This document shows, in pieces, positions 8,236 to 17,424 of a stretch of DNA of 51,724 bases. The notes beneath the pieces are model-generated. The model made no database searches. It worked only from the letters and a program-made list of their open reading frames with translations, and was not told the DNA's origin. Source of the DNA: a bacterium c-19 (GTDB taxonomy: Bacteria > Bacillota_I > Bacilli_A > Erysipelotrichales > Erysipelotrichaceae); NCBI GenBank assembly GCA_009917405.1, contig QZED01000008.1, positions 1 to 51,724 on the forward strand, given 5' to 3'. The translations under genes and the position numbers were made by a program. Position 1 is the first letter of the stretch. Each line of letters starts with the position of its first letter.

Positions 8236-9461
8236 TGTTCAATTACAAAATAATTGCGTTTTCCTTTTTTAATCAATGTCATACCTTCACACAATGCATG
8301 TTCCCGATCAACGATATACTGAAGATCCTGTTGCTTATCACCGTTTACTTGAATCGAACCCGCACTGATCAATTCCCTTGCTTCTCGCTTACTGGAAGCG
8401 ATTTTTGCTTGTACAAGCACATCTACAAGTGTCAGCTGATCAGCTACCTCACGCTTTTCCATATCCTTCAGTGCATCGTGAAGTTCATCCTGTTCTAGCT
8501 CCTTGATATTTCCTTTAAAGAAGCATTCTGTAATATGCAGGGCCTTTTGCAGCTCAGCTTCACCGTGCAGATCTCTGACAACCTCATTTGCCAATGCCTT
8601 TTGGGCTTCTCGCTTGCCGGCATCTGCGTTCATTTTTGTTTCTAATTCATCAATCTCATCTTTGGTTAAGAAAGTCAATCGTTTCAAATATTCGATAACC
8701 TTCGCATCCTCGGTATTGACTAAGAATTGATACAGAGCATATGCGGATGTTTTGCGCTTATCCAACCATACCGTACCGTTTTCACTCTTTCCGAATTTCG
8801 TTCCATCACTCTTGGTAATCAGCGGCATTGTTAAGCCGTAACAGCTCGTATCGGTTCCGTGCTTTTTGCGGATCAAATCTAAACCTGACGTAATATTGCC
8901 CCATTGATCCTGTCCACCCAGCTGCAATCGGCAGTTGTAGGTTTCATATAAATGCAGAAAGTCAAGACTTTGTAAGATCATATAGGAAAATTCTGTATAG
9001 CTGATTCCGCTTTCCAAACGTCTTTTTACCGTTTCTTTATTAATCATCATATTGATATTGAAATGCTTACCGTAATCACGCAGAAAATCAATGACGGTGA
9101 TATCCTTGGTCCAATCCAAATTATTTACCATCTGAAAGCCAAAGATTTCCTTTACCTGCTTACTTAAGCATTCATAATTGTGCGCAAGCTGTTCCTTTGT
9201 CAACATATTACGTTCACCGCTTGCCTTCGGATCACCGATAAATCCGGTCGCACCACCGACTAATAAAATCGGGTGATGACCGGCAGCCTTTAATCGTTTT
9301 GCGGTCAGAAAAGAAGAGTAGTGCCCGATATGTAAGCTGTCGCCAGTCGGATCGGTTCCGATATAGAATGTTAAGGATCCGTTATTCAATTCATCTTCTA
9401 ATTTAGGGCTTGATACGCTTTCAATCAAACCACGCCATTTTAATTCTTCAAATAAATTCAT
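8223..9461 (-). CDS. tyrS: Tyrosyl-tRNA synthetase
   Basis: Class I synthetase charging tRNA-Tyr. The HIGH motif is in DSLHIGHYSSF (about residues 42-52). The KMSKS equivalent is KFGKSENGT near 225-233. The tyrosine-binding YTEFSYMILQSLDF segment lies near 168-181. A C-terminal S4 domain includes SKREARELISAGSIQVNG. The ATG at 9461 follows AAGGAGTG at 6-7 bases. The in-frame GTG at 9470 touches the ribosome site and is not preferred. The product has 412 residues, normal for the bacterial TyrS type. A tyrosine T-box leader controls it. Confidence 0.96.
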   Translation of the reverse strand: MNLFEELKWRGLIESVSSPKLEDELNNGSLTFYIGTDPTGDSLHIGHYSSFLTAKRLKAAGHHPILLVGGATGFIGDPKASGERNMLTKEQLAHNYECLSKQVKEIFGFQMVNNLDWTKDITVIDFLRDYGKHFNINMMINKETVKRRLESGISYTEFSYMILQSLDFLHLYETYNCRLQLGGQDQWGNITSGLDLIRKKHGTDTSCYGLTMPLITKSDGTKFGKSENGTVWLDKRKTSAYALYQFLVNTEDAKVIEYLKRLTFLTKDEIDELETKMNADAGKREAQKALANEVVRDLHGEAELQKALHITECFFKGNIKELEQDELHDALKDMEKREVADQLTLVDVLVQAKIASSKREARELISAGSIQVNGDKQQDLQYIVDREHALCEGMTLIKKGKRNYFVIEQNKS

Positions 9462-9475
9462 GTCATTCACTCCTT

Positions 9476-9687
9476 AAAAAAAGCGCCCTGTCTAAGGACG
9501 CTTATACGTGGTACCACCTTAGTTCATCTTGCGATGCACTTTTACTCGTAACGTGAGTCTACGTCCTTACTTTTCATAAGGAAGCTACAAGGTGTATTCT
9601 TTGACTGCCCCAAATGATTTTCACCGACCATCATCTCTCTGCATGGTTTCATCAAATACTCTGTCTTATTATCGCTTTTCTTACTTT
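9476..9687 (-). promoter_or_regulatory. T-box leader of tyrS (Tyr specifier)
   Basis: The minus strand carries the conserved T-box AAGGTGGTACCACG (9507-9520), then a terminator stem AGCGTCC...GGGCGCT followed by T residues (9476-9502). In Stem I the AGAGA element is followed by a segment reading AAAGAATACACC, whose TAC at 9594-9596 is the expected tyrosine specifier codon. Uncharged tRNA-Tyr should stabilise the antiterminator and let transcription enter tyrS. Confidence 0.93.
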
Positions 9688-9715
9688 AGTATATGTTTTT
9701 TTTAAGAAAAGTCAA
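9688..9715 (-). promoter_or_regulatory. Vegetative promoter of tyrS
   Basis: TTGACT, a 16-base spacer and TATACT on the minus strand lie just before the T-box leader. The -35 starts 14 bases after the protease stop codon. Confidence 0.75.
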
Positions 9716-9728
9716 GTATTTTATCTGA

Positions 9729-12700
9729 TTATTTTGTTCGCTGTCTGCCATACCAAACAAAAATAGTTCCCAGTGATCCAAGCATTATCGATAAATACAA
9801 ATACAGATTATGGATATCGCCTGTCTGCGGCGTCGATTCCGTCACAACACTGTGCTGCTTTCTACCTTGTGACTGCGTTTCATAGACCGCAACGTATGCA
9901 TAGGCAGGTTCTTCACTCATAAACTCTAAATGCGTTGAGCCTAACTTCGTATGCACTGCCGTATGTGAACCATCCTCATTCACCGCCAGCAACTGCAATG
10001 TACCCTGCTTCAGTATATTTTGATCCAAAGCATAATGTACCGTCACCGGTTCACTCAGCGGATATGGAAGTGTTTCCTTTTCCAAGCGAAAATGAACTCC
10101 TGCCGCAATTTCATGCGTTGTCATAAATTCTTCACCGAGCAACTCAGCCATTTTCTCACTATTGAATTCCTCGTTCACAATCCGCACATCCGGATCATTA
10201 ATTCCGTAAACGGTAATATTTTGATCTGATGAAGTCAATACATTTTCGGCTGTCTTTGCGGTAATGCGTGTGATTTGTTTTTGGAAGATTTTTGATATAT
10301 TTCCCACCTGATCGCAGGCATAGGCATAAACGGTTCCTTCAAAGCCGGTTTCAGTGCTGATCGTTCCGTTGACCGACGCAGTTTTCCATTTCGTTGAGGT
10401 AATATCGGTATCATAGGTTTCCCCTTTACGCACCAACTGATAATGAATCTGCTTTAAACCGCTGTTTGCCGCAAGCGGCTCATCATGCGCTACAAAACGA
10501 ATGTTATAAGCTCCATTCATAAATAAGAGAAAATCCTTATCATCGCTGATCTTAATATCACTTAAAACCGGCGCGCTTCGATCAATATTACCGATATGAA
10601 CAGATTCTGCACTACAGAAATCCGCATAATCACATACCTTGACCATATAATCTCCATTGTATGAAACACGGAACGTAAATTCCTCAAGTTTTTTACCTTG
10701 CTCACCGAAATCCTTTACAAGCTTCTGCTTGTTTTCAGCGTCTGTTTGAATAATGCCGTTCTCAGTGGATATTTCAACATAACTGATACCGGTGTCTTTG
10801 TCCGCTTCTTCCTTCATGATCACCTTAATACTGCGCTCCATGGAAGTCCATTGCGTATCCTGTCTGTCCTTTTCAATTTCCAGCACCGGCGGCTGCTTAT
10901 CATTCGATATTACCATACATGTATCAGTTTTTGCCGCATTACCAGCATTATCCTTCACCGTAACGCACACACGCCCTTGGAAATCGGCAGGGACGCGTAT
11001 CTCGTGGTCCTTGATTTCATACGGATAAGCACCGTCTGCCTTCTCATGCAATCCCATCGTTACATAGTATGCACTACCGCTCGCGATACCGGATTCACGA
11101 TCCTCATACATCACCGGTATTTGAATTTCCAGCGGATTTTCAACCACCGAACCAAAGGAAATTACCGGCGGTGTCTCATCGATATTCGTAACCTCAATTA
11201 CTTTCATTTCACTTTGATTGCCGGCAAAATCAGTTGCTTTGATATAATAATTACCGTTTTTCGCCGCAGTAAAAGTAAATGTCGTCTGTTTTACATGATC
11301 ACTCTTAGAGAAAGTCTTGATATAATGTTCGGGATCTTCACCGTCTGTAATAACCCCTTTTTCAGTTGTAACTTCAATTTTTTCCAAGCCGAAGCCTTTG
11401 TCGGAAATATATACGGATAACGAAGCCGGTTTATTGGTCCAATGACCGGCAATCCCGCTACCGTCTACAACATCATCAATGATCGGTTTCTCGCTATCCT
11501 CTTTCGGCTCCGGTATTTCAATGTCAAAAGTAATCGTATCCTTTGTTGTGTCTGATACATTGGAAATCACCACACCGGAATTACTTCCGTCACTAAAATA
11601 AATCGTATCCGCTAAGGTTTTTGCCTCATAGCTACTTACTTCGGACAATGATTTTCCCAAAGTGTTTTTATGCCTTGAATCCGCAGATAATGCAGCATCA
11701 TATAAATCAAAGTCATGACTTCCCGATTCATTTAGATTGATCGTAGTCACATTAGGACGATAGATATATACTTCATCAGGAGGACCGAATTGATTCCCGC
11801 AATAGGTTTGTTTACCGTTATCCTTATTGGAACAGTATTTACGAATTGCTTCCTCGGGATTCTTATAATTCGCTGCCATATTGATTCGATAAACGATTAG
11901 ACCGTTGCTCGGAAGCTTTTCATCCCAGCCGGATTTCTTACGATATTCTACCATAAAATATTCGTCTTCACCGCGTACATTCACACTGGAATCAACCTTA
12001 ATGACTGCCGCCATGGTTTCGTCCTTAGTATAATCAAGCTTGTGCAGCTCTACTTGTTTTGTGCTTTCTGTAAGCGTGATCGATTGGTTTAATCGCTCAC
12101 CCCAAGGACCGTATGTCGTATTCGTATAGTACAGCGGATTCTGTGGAATATCATTGATCGTATTATCCATAATATCCCACTGGCCCAACGGATCGCCTTT
12201 ACGCTCACTTGAGTCTAATGATACAAACTCATCATTCTCATACTTATAATTATGATACATATCAGGGAAACCGTATAAATGCAAATATTCATGTGCAACT
12301 ACGCCCATATCTACATACTCAGAAAACAGTCCCGAACGACTTCCAGCAATGTTATTCTCATCATCACCGCTGAGAATGATCATATAATCTTTTACTTTTA
12401 AACTTCCGTCCTTACATTCAATCGTCGGACGGCTCTTAATTGAAAATTGATGCGGCCATAATAAATTATGCTCATACTGCTTATTACCGCGAATTAAAAA
12501 TGTCATGTTATCAATATAACCGTCATCATTGGTGTCCAACTGTGCTACAGTCTTATCGGACAAAGCCATATTTTGATTCATTTGCTCAATAATTTCATTC
12601 AACAGCTCCGCTTCTCTTTGCGTTTCCTGCGTCTGATCCTCAATATAATAGCTTAACGGCTTAGACGGGACATACCCATCCTGTACATTATGATCCTGAT

Positions 12701-13079
12701 AGCCGTAAAAAGTTGAATGAACGATAACACCGCCTTTTGAAATATCAGATATGTATTTCGTTAACTCATTATTTAAAAGCTGTTCCGCCTTCTTTATTTT
12801 TTCCTCATTAAGCCATGCAGTCTTTTGTTCGGAAAGATTTACCATTACAATTTGATTCTCTACATTTCCGATCGGATACAAAACCTTAGATTCCGCTTCT
12901 GTATTAAAGAACGGTAAGACATCTAATATTGAAACAGCATCTTCGCTGACACGGAAGCCCAGTATTCCGTTAGCGTCAAGACCTTCCAATGCAAAGCCAA
13001 AACATAAAGATGCGGCGATAAAAAAGACTAAGCTGGCAGCACCGGTCATCAATCTTAATTTTCTTTGCCTTCTTTGCAT
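9729..13079 (-). CDS. Secreted M6-family metalloprotease with sorting signal
   Basis: Large surface protease related to the immune-inhibitor-A (M6) family. A cationic N-terminus and hydrophobic stretch (ASLVFFIAASLCFGFA) form a signal peptide. The zinc motif HEYLHLYGFPD lies at about 263-273, with H263 and H267 as ligands and E264 catalytic. After the protease region, about 500 residues hold repeated beta-sandwich modules (openings such as SEKPIIDD, TPPVISFG, QPPVLEIE and SAPVLSDI). The end has a TPQTGD sorting motif, a hydrophobic helix and RQRTK, so sortase anchoring is likely although the first motif residue is Thr rather than Leu. The ATG at 13079 sits 5 bases after GAGGG. An in-frame TTG 12 bases upstream covers the ribosome site. 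Targets probably include host or community proteins, which is inference. Confidence 0.9.
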   Translation of the reverse strand: MQRRQRKLRLMTGAASLVFFIAASLCFGFALEGLDANGILGFRVSEDAVSILDVLPFFNTEAESKVLYPIGNVENQIVMVNLSEQKTAWLNEEKIKKAEQLLNNELTKYISDISKGGVIVHSTFYGYQDHNVQDGYVPSKPLSYYIEDQTQETQREAELLNEIIEQMNQNMALSDKTVAQLDTNDDGYIDNMTFLIRGNKQYEHNLLWPHQFSIKSRPTIECKDGSLKVKDYMIILSGDDENNIAGSRSGLFSEYVDMGVVAHEYLHLYGFPDMYHNYKYENDEFVSLDSSERKGDPLGQWDIMDNTINDIPQNPLYYTNTTYGPWGERLNQSITLTESTKQVELHKLDYTKDETMAAVIKVDSSVNVRGEDEYFMVEYRKKSGWDEKLPSNGLIVYRINMAANYKNPEEAIRKYCSNKDNGKQTYCGNQFGPPDEVYIYRPNVTTINLNESGSHDFDLYDAALSADSRHKNTLGKSLSEVSSYEAKTLADTIYFSDGSNSGVVISNVSDTTKDTITFDIEIPEPKEDSEKPIIDDVVDGSGIAGHWTNKPASLSVYISDKGFGLEKIEVTTEKGVITDGEDPEHYIKTFSKSDHVKQTTFTFTAAKNGNYYIKATDFAGNQSEMKVIEVTNIDETPPVISFGSVVENPLEIQIPVMYEDRESGIASGSAYYVTMGLHEKADGAYPYEIKDHEIRVPADFQGRVCVTVKDNAGNAAKTDTCMVISNDKQPPVLEIEKDRQDTQWTSMERSIKVIMKEEADKDTGISYVEISTENGIIQTDAENKQKLVKDFGEQGKKLEEFTFRVSYNGDYMVKVCDYADFCSAESVHIGNIDRSAPVLSDIKISDDKDFLLFMNGAYNIRFVAHDEPLAANSGLKQIHYQLVRKGETYDTDITSTKWKTASVNGTISTETGFEGTVYAYACDQVGNISKIFQKQITRITAKTAENVLTSSDQNITVYGINDPDVRIVNEEFNSEKMAELLGEEFMTTHEIAAGVHFRLEKETLPYPLSEPVTVHYALDQNILKQGTLQLLAVNEDGSHTAVHTKLGSTHLEFMSEEPAYAYVAVYETQSQGRKQHSVVTESTPQTGDIHNLYLYLSIMLGSLGTIFVWYGRQRTK

Positions 13080-13266
13080 CTTATCCCTCAATTTCTTTTA
13101 ATTGCTTCAATAATAAGACCCGTTTGGCATCAAAAAAGTTTGATTTTCACAGACTTTCCCACATTTTACCTCTAAAATGGAAAACTACATAAAGCATAAA
13201 AACAGATTCTTTGTAAGAATTTTAAATTATAAAATAAATTCATTTTGAGGGAATCCTCACAAAAAT

Positions 13267-13288
13267 AAAAAAAACCGCTGAAAGCGGC
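13267..13288 (-). terminator. Terminator after ccpA
   Basis: GCCGCT, TTC and AGCGG followed by eight T residues on the minus strand. It closes the murC-ccpA operon. The roughly 175 bases from here to the protease gene contain a small TGAGG/CCCTCA hairpin and AT-rich sequence. No clear promoter or known riboswitch was recognised there. Confidence 0.85.
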
Positions 13289-14280
13289 TATTTTGTAGAT
13301 TTTCTCGGAGTATATATATAGCTTAATTCAATTTCTTTATCAAGCACATCATCTTCCTCATGTAACATTTTTGTCAAAAGACGCATCGCAACAGCTCCTA
13401 AATCATAATCAGGGATTTTAAAACCGGTAATTTGCGGACGTGCCATTGACAAGTATTTACTGTCTAATACACAAGCAATTTCCATTTCATCGGGAACACT
13501 GATACCCGCTTCCTTTGCCGTATTCAATACAGCCATTGCCTGAGAATCTCGATAAGTGATCATCAACGCATGACGATGCTGCTGCATATATTTCTGCAAA
13601 TACAAATAGCTGGAGCGATATTCCTTCGGAATTGCAATATAATTATCGAAGCTTAAGCCGTTCTCACTGAAAGCCTGCTCTAAGCCTTCACGAAGCTGCT
13701 TGACCATAGCGGCATTCTTGCGGTCTTCCACTAAAGCAATATCAGTGATACCGCGTTTGATATAATCACATGCATATTCGTAAATCAGCTTTGCATAATC
13801 CACATATACGGAACCGATTACATCATCACTCATACGATTGCCGATAACGACAATAGGAATTTGATATCTTGTTAATGTATTCAGTTCTTCTTTATTTAAT
13901 TTATCATTGAAAATCACCACACCGTCGACATGAGATTTGATAATTGTCTCAATAATATCATTCATTTCCGAAATACCTTCGGTAGTCGTATGCAGAATCA
14001 TATTGTACTTATAAATTTTAGCAACATCAATAAGACCGTTGATTAACTGCCCCGTATAGAAAAAGCTCGCTTCCGGAATAATCATAGCGATGGTAGTGGT
14101 TTTTTGCAAAGCCAATCCCTGTGCGATCGCATTCGGCTTATATCCGAGCTTTTCAATCGCCTCCTGTACTTTCATACGAGTATCTTCACGAACTACCTCT
14201 GAACCGTTAATCACACGTGATACGGTAGCTAAAGATACGTCGGCTTCCTTCGCCACATCATAAATTGTTATTCTTTTCAT
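13288..14280 (-). CDS. ccpA: LacI-family regulator, probable catabolite control protein A
   Basis: A 330-residue LacI/GalR regulator. The N-terminal helix-turn-helix and hinge (IYDVAKEADVSLATVSRVING, then GYKPNAIAQGLALQ) are intact. A periplasmic-binding-protein-like effector domain follows. CcpA binds cre sites with HPr-Ser46-P to set carbon catabolite control. The ATG at 14280 has GAGGTG about 9 bases upstream. A longer in-frame reading to 14325 is not needed. It is the last gene of the murC-ytxG-ytxH operon, the same neighbourhood as B. subtilis ccpA, which is the main reason for choosing CcpA over other LacI members. It overlaps the upstream gene by 23 bases. Confidence 0.8.
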   Translation of the reverse strand: MKRITIYDVAKEADVSLATVSRVINGSEVVREDTRMKVQEAIEKLGYKPNAIAQGLALQKTTTIAMIIPEASFFYTGQLINGLIDVAKIYKYNMILHTTTEGISEMNDIIETIIKSHVDGVVIFNDKLNKEELNTLTRYQIPIVVIGNRMSDDVIGSVYVDYAKLIYEYACDYIKRGITDIALVEDRKNAAMVKQLREGLEQAFSENGLSFDNYIAIPKEYRSSYLYLQKYMQQHRHALMITYRDSQAMAVLNTAKEAGISVPDEMEIACVLDSKYLSMARPQITGFKIPDYDLGAVAMRLLTKMLHEEDDVLDKEIELSYIYTPRKSTK

Positions 14281-14848
14281 ACTCTGACACCTCAGCCTTA
14301 TCATCCTGTGTTCCGTCTTGATCATCCAGAACCTTTCTTAATCCCTTTAATGCACTTTCTGCAACTTTCAGTGTTCCCTTTTTAAATGTAGTCACACCTT
14401 GTTTCACTCGGTCATCATTTTTCACCGATTTTACAAACGCCTCCACCTTTTGTCCGTTTTCGGTTTTACGAAATTCGCTGACACCGTCACTGACTGTTTC
14501 CTTTACCCATACACCGGTATCACACGCAACCTTTACCCCTTTATTCACTGCTTTGCGCAGTTCTTCATTTTCTTGCAGCTTACGAAGCTGTTCCTTTGCA
14601 AGAGCGATAATTTTATCACTGTCCTGCTTTAATTTAGCCTTTTTGGCTTTGATTTCTTCATTATCATTAGCATCTTTCAGCCATTCACGAAAACTTGCAT
14701 AGAGTGCAGAAATCGCATCTTTACAGTCCGAAATTATTTTAGCACCTTGTAAAGAGTCTGCTTCCTCATCCTCTACGGTAATAATCTGAAAGCGTGCCTG
14801 TTTCTCCATGCTTGTGATATCATCATGATGATTAAAATTCTGATTCAT
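14258..14848 (-). CDS. ytxH: YtxH-like helical protein
   Basis: About 196 residues, strongly helical and Lys/Glu rich, with repeated short segments (for example ELRKAVNKGVKVACDTGVWVKETVSDG). No enzyme motif is visible. The ATG at 14848 has GAGGTGACG upstream. Its place between a DUF948 (YtxG) gene and ccpA matches ytxH of B. subtilis, a general-stress-linked gene of unknown function. The usual YtxH N-terminal membrane helix is not evident, so similarity may be positional more than sequence-based. The start overlaps ytxG by 17 bases and the end overlaps ccpA, indicating coupled translation. Confidence 0.6.
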   Translation of the reverse strand: MNQNFNHHDDITSMEKQARFQIITVEDEEADSLQGAKIISDCKDAISALYASFREWLKDANDNEEIKAKKAKLKQDSDKIIALAKEQLRKLQENEELRKAVNKGVKVACDTGVWVKETVSDGVSEFRKTENGQKVEAFVKSVKNDDRVKQGVTTFKKGTLKVAESALKGLRKVLDDQDGTQDDKAEVSEYEKNNNL

Positions 14849-15233
14849 AATCGTCACCTCGTCTGTATCTGTCTTCCGCGTCCTGCATCTGCGAAGCATT
14901 GTCCTTACCGCTGATTGTCTTAACCAAAGAACCGACATTATCAATCACAGAGCTTAACAAGCTGCGAATTACACTTTTGCTTGCCTCATGGACATTATCC
15001 ACTGTTTCACTAATATCATTTAATGTCTGCATCGGCTTATCCAATGCATCTAGTTGTTTTCCAGCACTGTCCAGTGTTTTCTTCAAAGAGCCTATCGCTT
15101 CATTTGTCGAAGTCAATACCAGAATGAGCCTACGTACAAACACGATTAAAAAGACAAGTACCGTTGCCCCTAAAATCGGCAACAGCTTGCCCGCTACAAC
15201 GCTGGTAAGATTTAACAGTTGATCCAGTTCCAT
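14832..15233 (-). CDS. ytxG: DUF948 membrane protein, YtxG-like
   Basis: A 133-residue protein with one N-terminal transmembrane segment (LLPILGATVLVFLIVFV, about residues 17-33). A helical, probably coiled-coil region follows (STNEAIGSLKKTLDSAGKQLDALDKPMQTLNDI), then a charged tail. This is the DUF948 layout. B. subtilis YtxG is a general-stress protein in the same operon position. The gene begins 16 bases after murC. Function is unknown; a membrane-tethered scaffold is one possibility. Confidence 0.78.
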   Translation of the reverse strand: MELDQLLNLTSVVAGKLLPILGATVLVFLIVFVRRLILVLTSTNEAIGSLKKTLDSAGKQLDALDKPMQTLNDISETVDNVHEASKSVIRSLLSSVIDNVGSLVKTISGKDNASQMQDAEDRYRRGDDYESEF

Positions 15234-15249
15234 AAAAACACCTCTTTCA

Positions 15250-16587
15250 TTATTCTACAACACTTTGAAAGTGATTACAAGATAAATGAAAACTTTTTAC
15301 AACATTTTTTAGTTTATATATATCCTTTGATGACATAAACAGATATACGGCAGGTGCATGCTTAGCCAATACAGCAGCTCCCGCTTCATCTTCACTGATG
15401 ACAACACTGCCATTAATGCGCTTTGCCAAATCATCAATCGTGATATCAATCCCTTCTTCCTTTTGAGCATTTTCGGGAAAGGCACAAAGGAATACTTTAT
15501 CTGCACTGCTTAAAGCATCCGCAAAATCATCGATAAAATAAGCGATGCGTGAATAACGATCCGGCTTGAAAATCGCAATCACCTTGTGATCCGGATATTT
15601 TGTTTTAGCAGCATCGATCGTTAAGCGAATTGCTGTCGGATGATGTGCATAATCATCGATATATACATTATCACCTGAAAATTCTTCATTAAATCGGCGC
15701 TTTACCCCAGGAAAAGAAGCAAGTGCATCCTTTAACAATGCATATTCCAATCCTTCCATAATCCCTACGGCAATTACCCCTAAGCTGTTCCATAAAAAAG
15801 GCATACCGACAAAAGGCAGCTCAAAATGACCGAACAATTCCCCGTGATATAATACATCAAAACGCATACCTCTGTTGTCTTGACAGATATTGACAGCACG
15901 AACATCATTGTTTTCAGCGAGTCCGTAATATAAATGCGGCTTTTCAACAGGAAGCTTGCGCACATATTCATCATCACCGAACAATACGATGCCCTTGCTC
16001 ACTTGTTTGGCAAACGCTTCAAAGGCATTACAATAATCATTCATATCACGATAATAATCTACGTGATCTAATTCCATATTGGTTATAATTGCGTATTCCG
16101 GGTAATATGCCAAAAAATGGCGCTGAAATTCACACGATTCCACAACGAAGTAATGTGCATCTTTAGGCATTGAACCGCTGCCGTCACCGATTAGATAACC
16201 ACATGGTTTCTGCGCTTCCATCACATGTGCCAACATACCGGTCGTCGTCGTTTTTCCGTGTGTTCCGGCAACCGATATTGTACAATAATGCTTCATCAAT
16301 TCACCGAGAAATTCATGATAGCGATAACAGGTAACGGAAGATGTTGTTCGTGCTTTTTGCACTTCTGGATGATCCTCGCCGAACGCATTGCCGATAATCA
16401 CCGTCATATGCTCTTTAATATTATTCGCATTAAACGACAAAATCGGAATATTTCGATCTTCTAGTGCCTGTTGTGTAAATATAAACTTCTCAATATCCGA
16501 ACCTTGTACCTGTTCGCCGCGATCTGCAAGAATTGTCGCTAAGGAAGCCATTCCGGATCCTTTGATGCCGATAAAATGATACAACAT
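15250..16587 (-). CDS. murC: UDP-N-acetylmuramate--L-alanine ligase
   Basis: MurC adds L-alanine to UDP-MurNAc using ATP, starting the peptidoglycan stem peptide. The protein has the N-terminal FIGIKGSGMASLA nucleotide-fold motif, the ATP loop VAGTHGKTTTT near 107-117, ITNMELDHVDYY near 167-178, and the C-terminal ligase domain with YIDDYAHHPTAIR near 300. The ATG at 16587 (445 residues) is 9 bases after GAGGTG. The GTG at 16599 lies inside that site. It sits between the SPI/MxG-motif protein and ytxG in a cell-envelope operon. Confidence 0.96.
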   Translation of the reverse strand: MLYHFIGIKGSGMASLATILADRGEQVQGSDIEKFIFTQQALEDRNIPILSFNANNIKEHMTVIIGNAFGEDHPEVQKARTTSSVTCYRYHEFLGELMKHYCTISVAGTHGKTTTTGMLAHVMEAQKPCGYLIGDGSGSMPKDAHYFVVESCEFQRHFLAYYPEYAIITNMELDHVDYYRDMNDYCNAFEAFAKQVSKGIVLFGDDEYVRKLPVEKPHLYYGLAENNDVRAVNICQDNRGMRFDVLYHGELFGHFELPFVGMPFLWNSLGVIAVGIMEGLEYALLKDALASFPGVKRRFNEEFSGDNVYIDDYAHHPTAIRLTIDAAKTKYPDHKVIAIFKPDRYSRIAYFIDDFADALSSADKVFLCAFPENAQKEEGIDITIDDLAKRINGSVVISEDEAGAAVLAKHAPAVYLFMSSKDIYKLKNVVKSFHLSCNHFQSVVE

Positions 16588-16606
16588 AGCTGTAAACACC
16601 TCTTTT

Positions 16607-17419
16607 TTACTCTTTTATAGTATATGAAGCTTCACTTTTTTCTGTACTGACTACCTCATCATCACCGAATAAGCTGAATTGCAACAAATCATCATTCAAA
16701 TCAGCATTCTCATCATTGCTTAACAGCTCTTCTAAAGGAACACGAACAATTTCATCTTCATCATTGTCAGCGTCATAAGTAATCACTTCTTCTGTGATTT
16801 CTTCAACCGGTTCCGCTGTCGCAGTATCCTCATAGATGTTTTCATCTTCTGTTTCAAGACGCAGCTTCGCCTCTTCTTCAAATTCCTCTAACTCCGTGGC
16901 TCCGTACATCGGAGAAAGCACGGTTCCCAACGGATTTTTCTTCGGCGCAACCGATATAGTTTTACGTATTTGCGGCACAGCCTCTTGGCTTTTTTTGGCA
17001 TGCTTCGGCTCCGTAGTCTCATCCATACCGAAAATCGGTGAAATTACCGGTGTGAACGTATATTCCGGCTGCTTCAGCGGTTCGCTGCGCTTCACGCTTC
17101 TTGAATTCTGCACAGTGCGTGTGCTTCTCACTGCCGGCTTTGGCTGCTCGGCACTGATTTCGATTGAAGTGAATTTCTTTTCTTTTACCACTTCCGGCTT
17201 CGGCAATGCGGCACTCGGCTTTTTCTCAACGGTTTCTACGCGCGGTTTATGATACGTAGGCGCATGCTTTAATTCATTCGCCTCATTCATTTTCGGCTTA
17301 CTTCTTTTTACACTAGGTTCACGAAAGGAAATTTCCTCTAATTCGCCTTCATCTTCAATTTCTTCTTCTTCCTCAAATAAAAATCCCACTAATTTTTTGA
17401 ATACGCTCACAACGCTCAT
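16607..17419 (-). CDS. Acidic disordered protein with SPIFG/SPMYG motifs
   Basis: A 270-residue protein of unrecognised function. A short amphipathic or hydrophobic start (VFKKLVGFLFEEEEE) could bind the membrane. A long low-complexity, Lys/Pro/Glu-rich region follows, with two similar short motifs: VISPIFGMDE near residue 124 and VLSPMYGATE near 170. The tail is very acidic. From memory, such SPI/MxG motifs occur in the N-terminal linker of the DNA translocase SftA (YtpS/T), which in B. subtilis lies next to murC. Here no FtsK-type motor is present. It could be a motorless divisome linker or an unrelated envelope protein. The ATG at 17419 touches its ribosome site, so the GTG at 17410 is an alternative start. 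Confidence 0.7.
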   Translation of the reverse strand: MSVVSVFKKLVGFLFEEEEEIEDEGELEEISFREPSVKRSKPKMNEANELKHAPTYHKPRVETVEKKPSAALPKPEVVKEKKFTSIEISAEQPKPAVRSTRTVQNSRSVKRSEPLKQPEYTFTPVISPIFGMDETTEPKHAKKSQEAVPQIRKTISVAPKKNPLGTVLSPMYGATELEEFEEEAKLRLETEDENIYEDTATAEPVEEITEEVITYDADNDEDEIVRVPLEELLSNDENADLNDDLLQFSLFGDDEVVSTEKSEASYTIKE

Positions 17420-17424
17420 CCTCT

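Noticed and set aside
10698..11420. Plus-strand 240-codon open frame inside the M6 protease gene
   Set aside because: It is antisense to a well-supported coding region, has no ribosome site and no family resemblance, and its His/Arg/Phe-rich composition is typical of an antisense shadow.
13092..13266. Possible riboswitch upstream of the M6 protease
   Set aside because: The region has a small TGAGG/CCCTCA hairpin and AT-rich sequence, but none of the conserved cores of known c-di-GMP or metabolite riboswitches was recognised.
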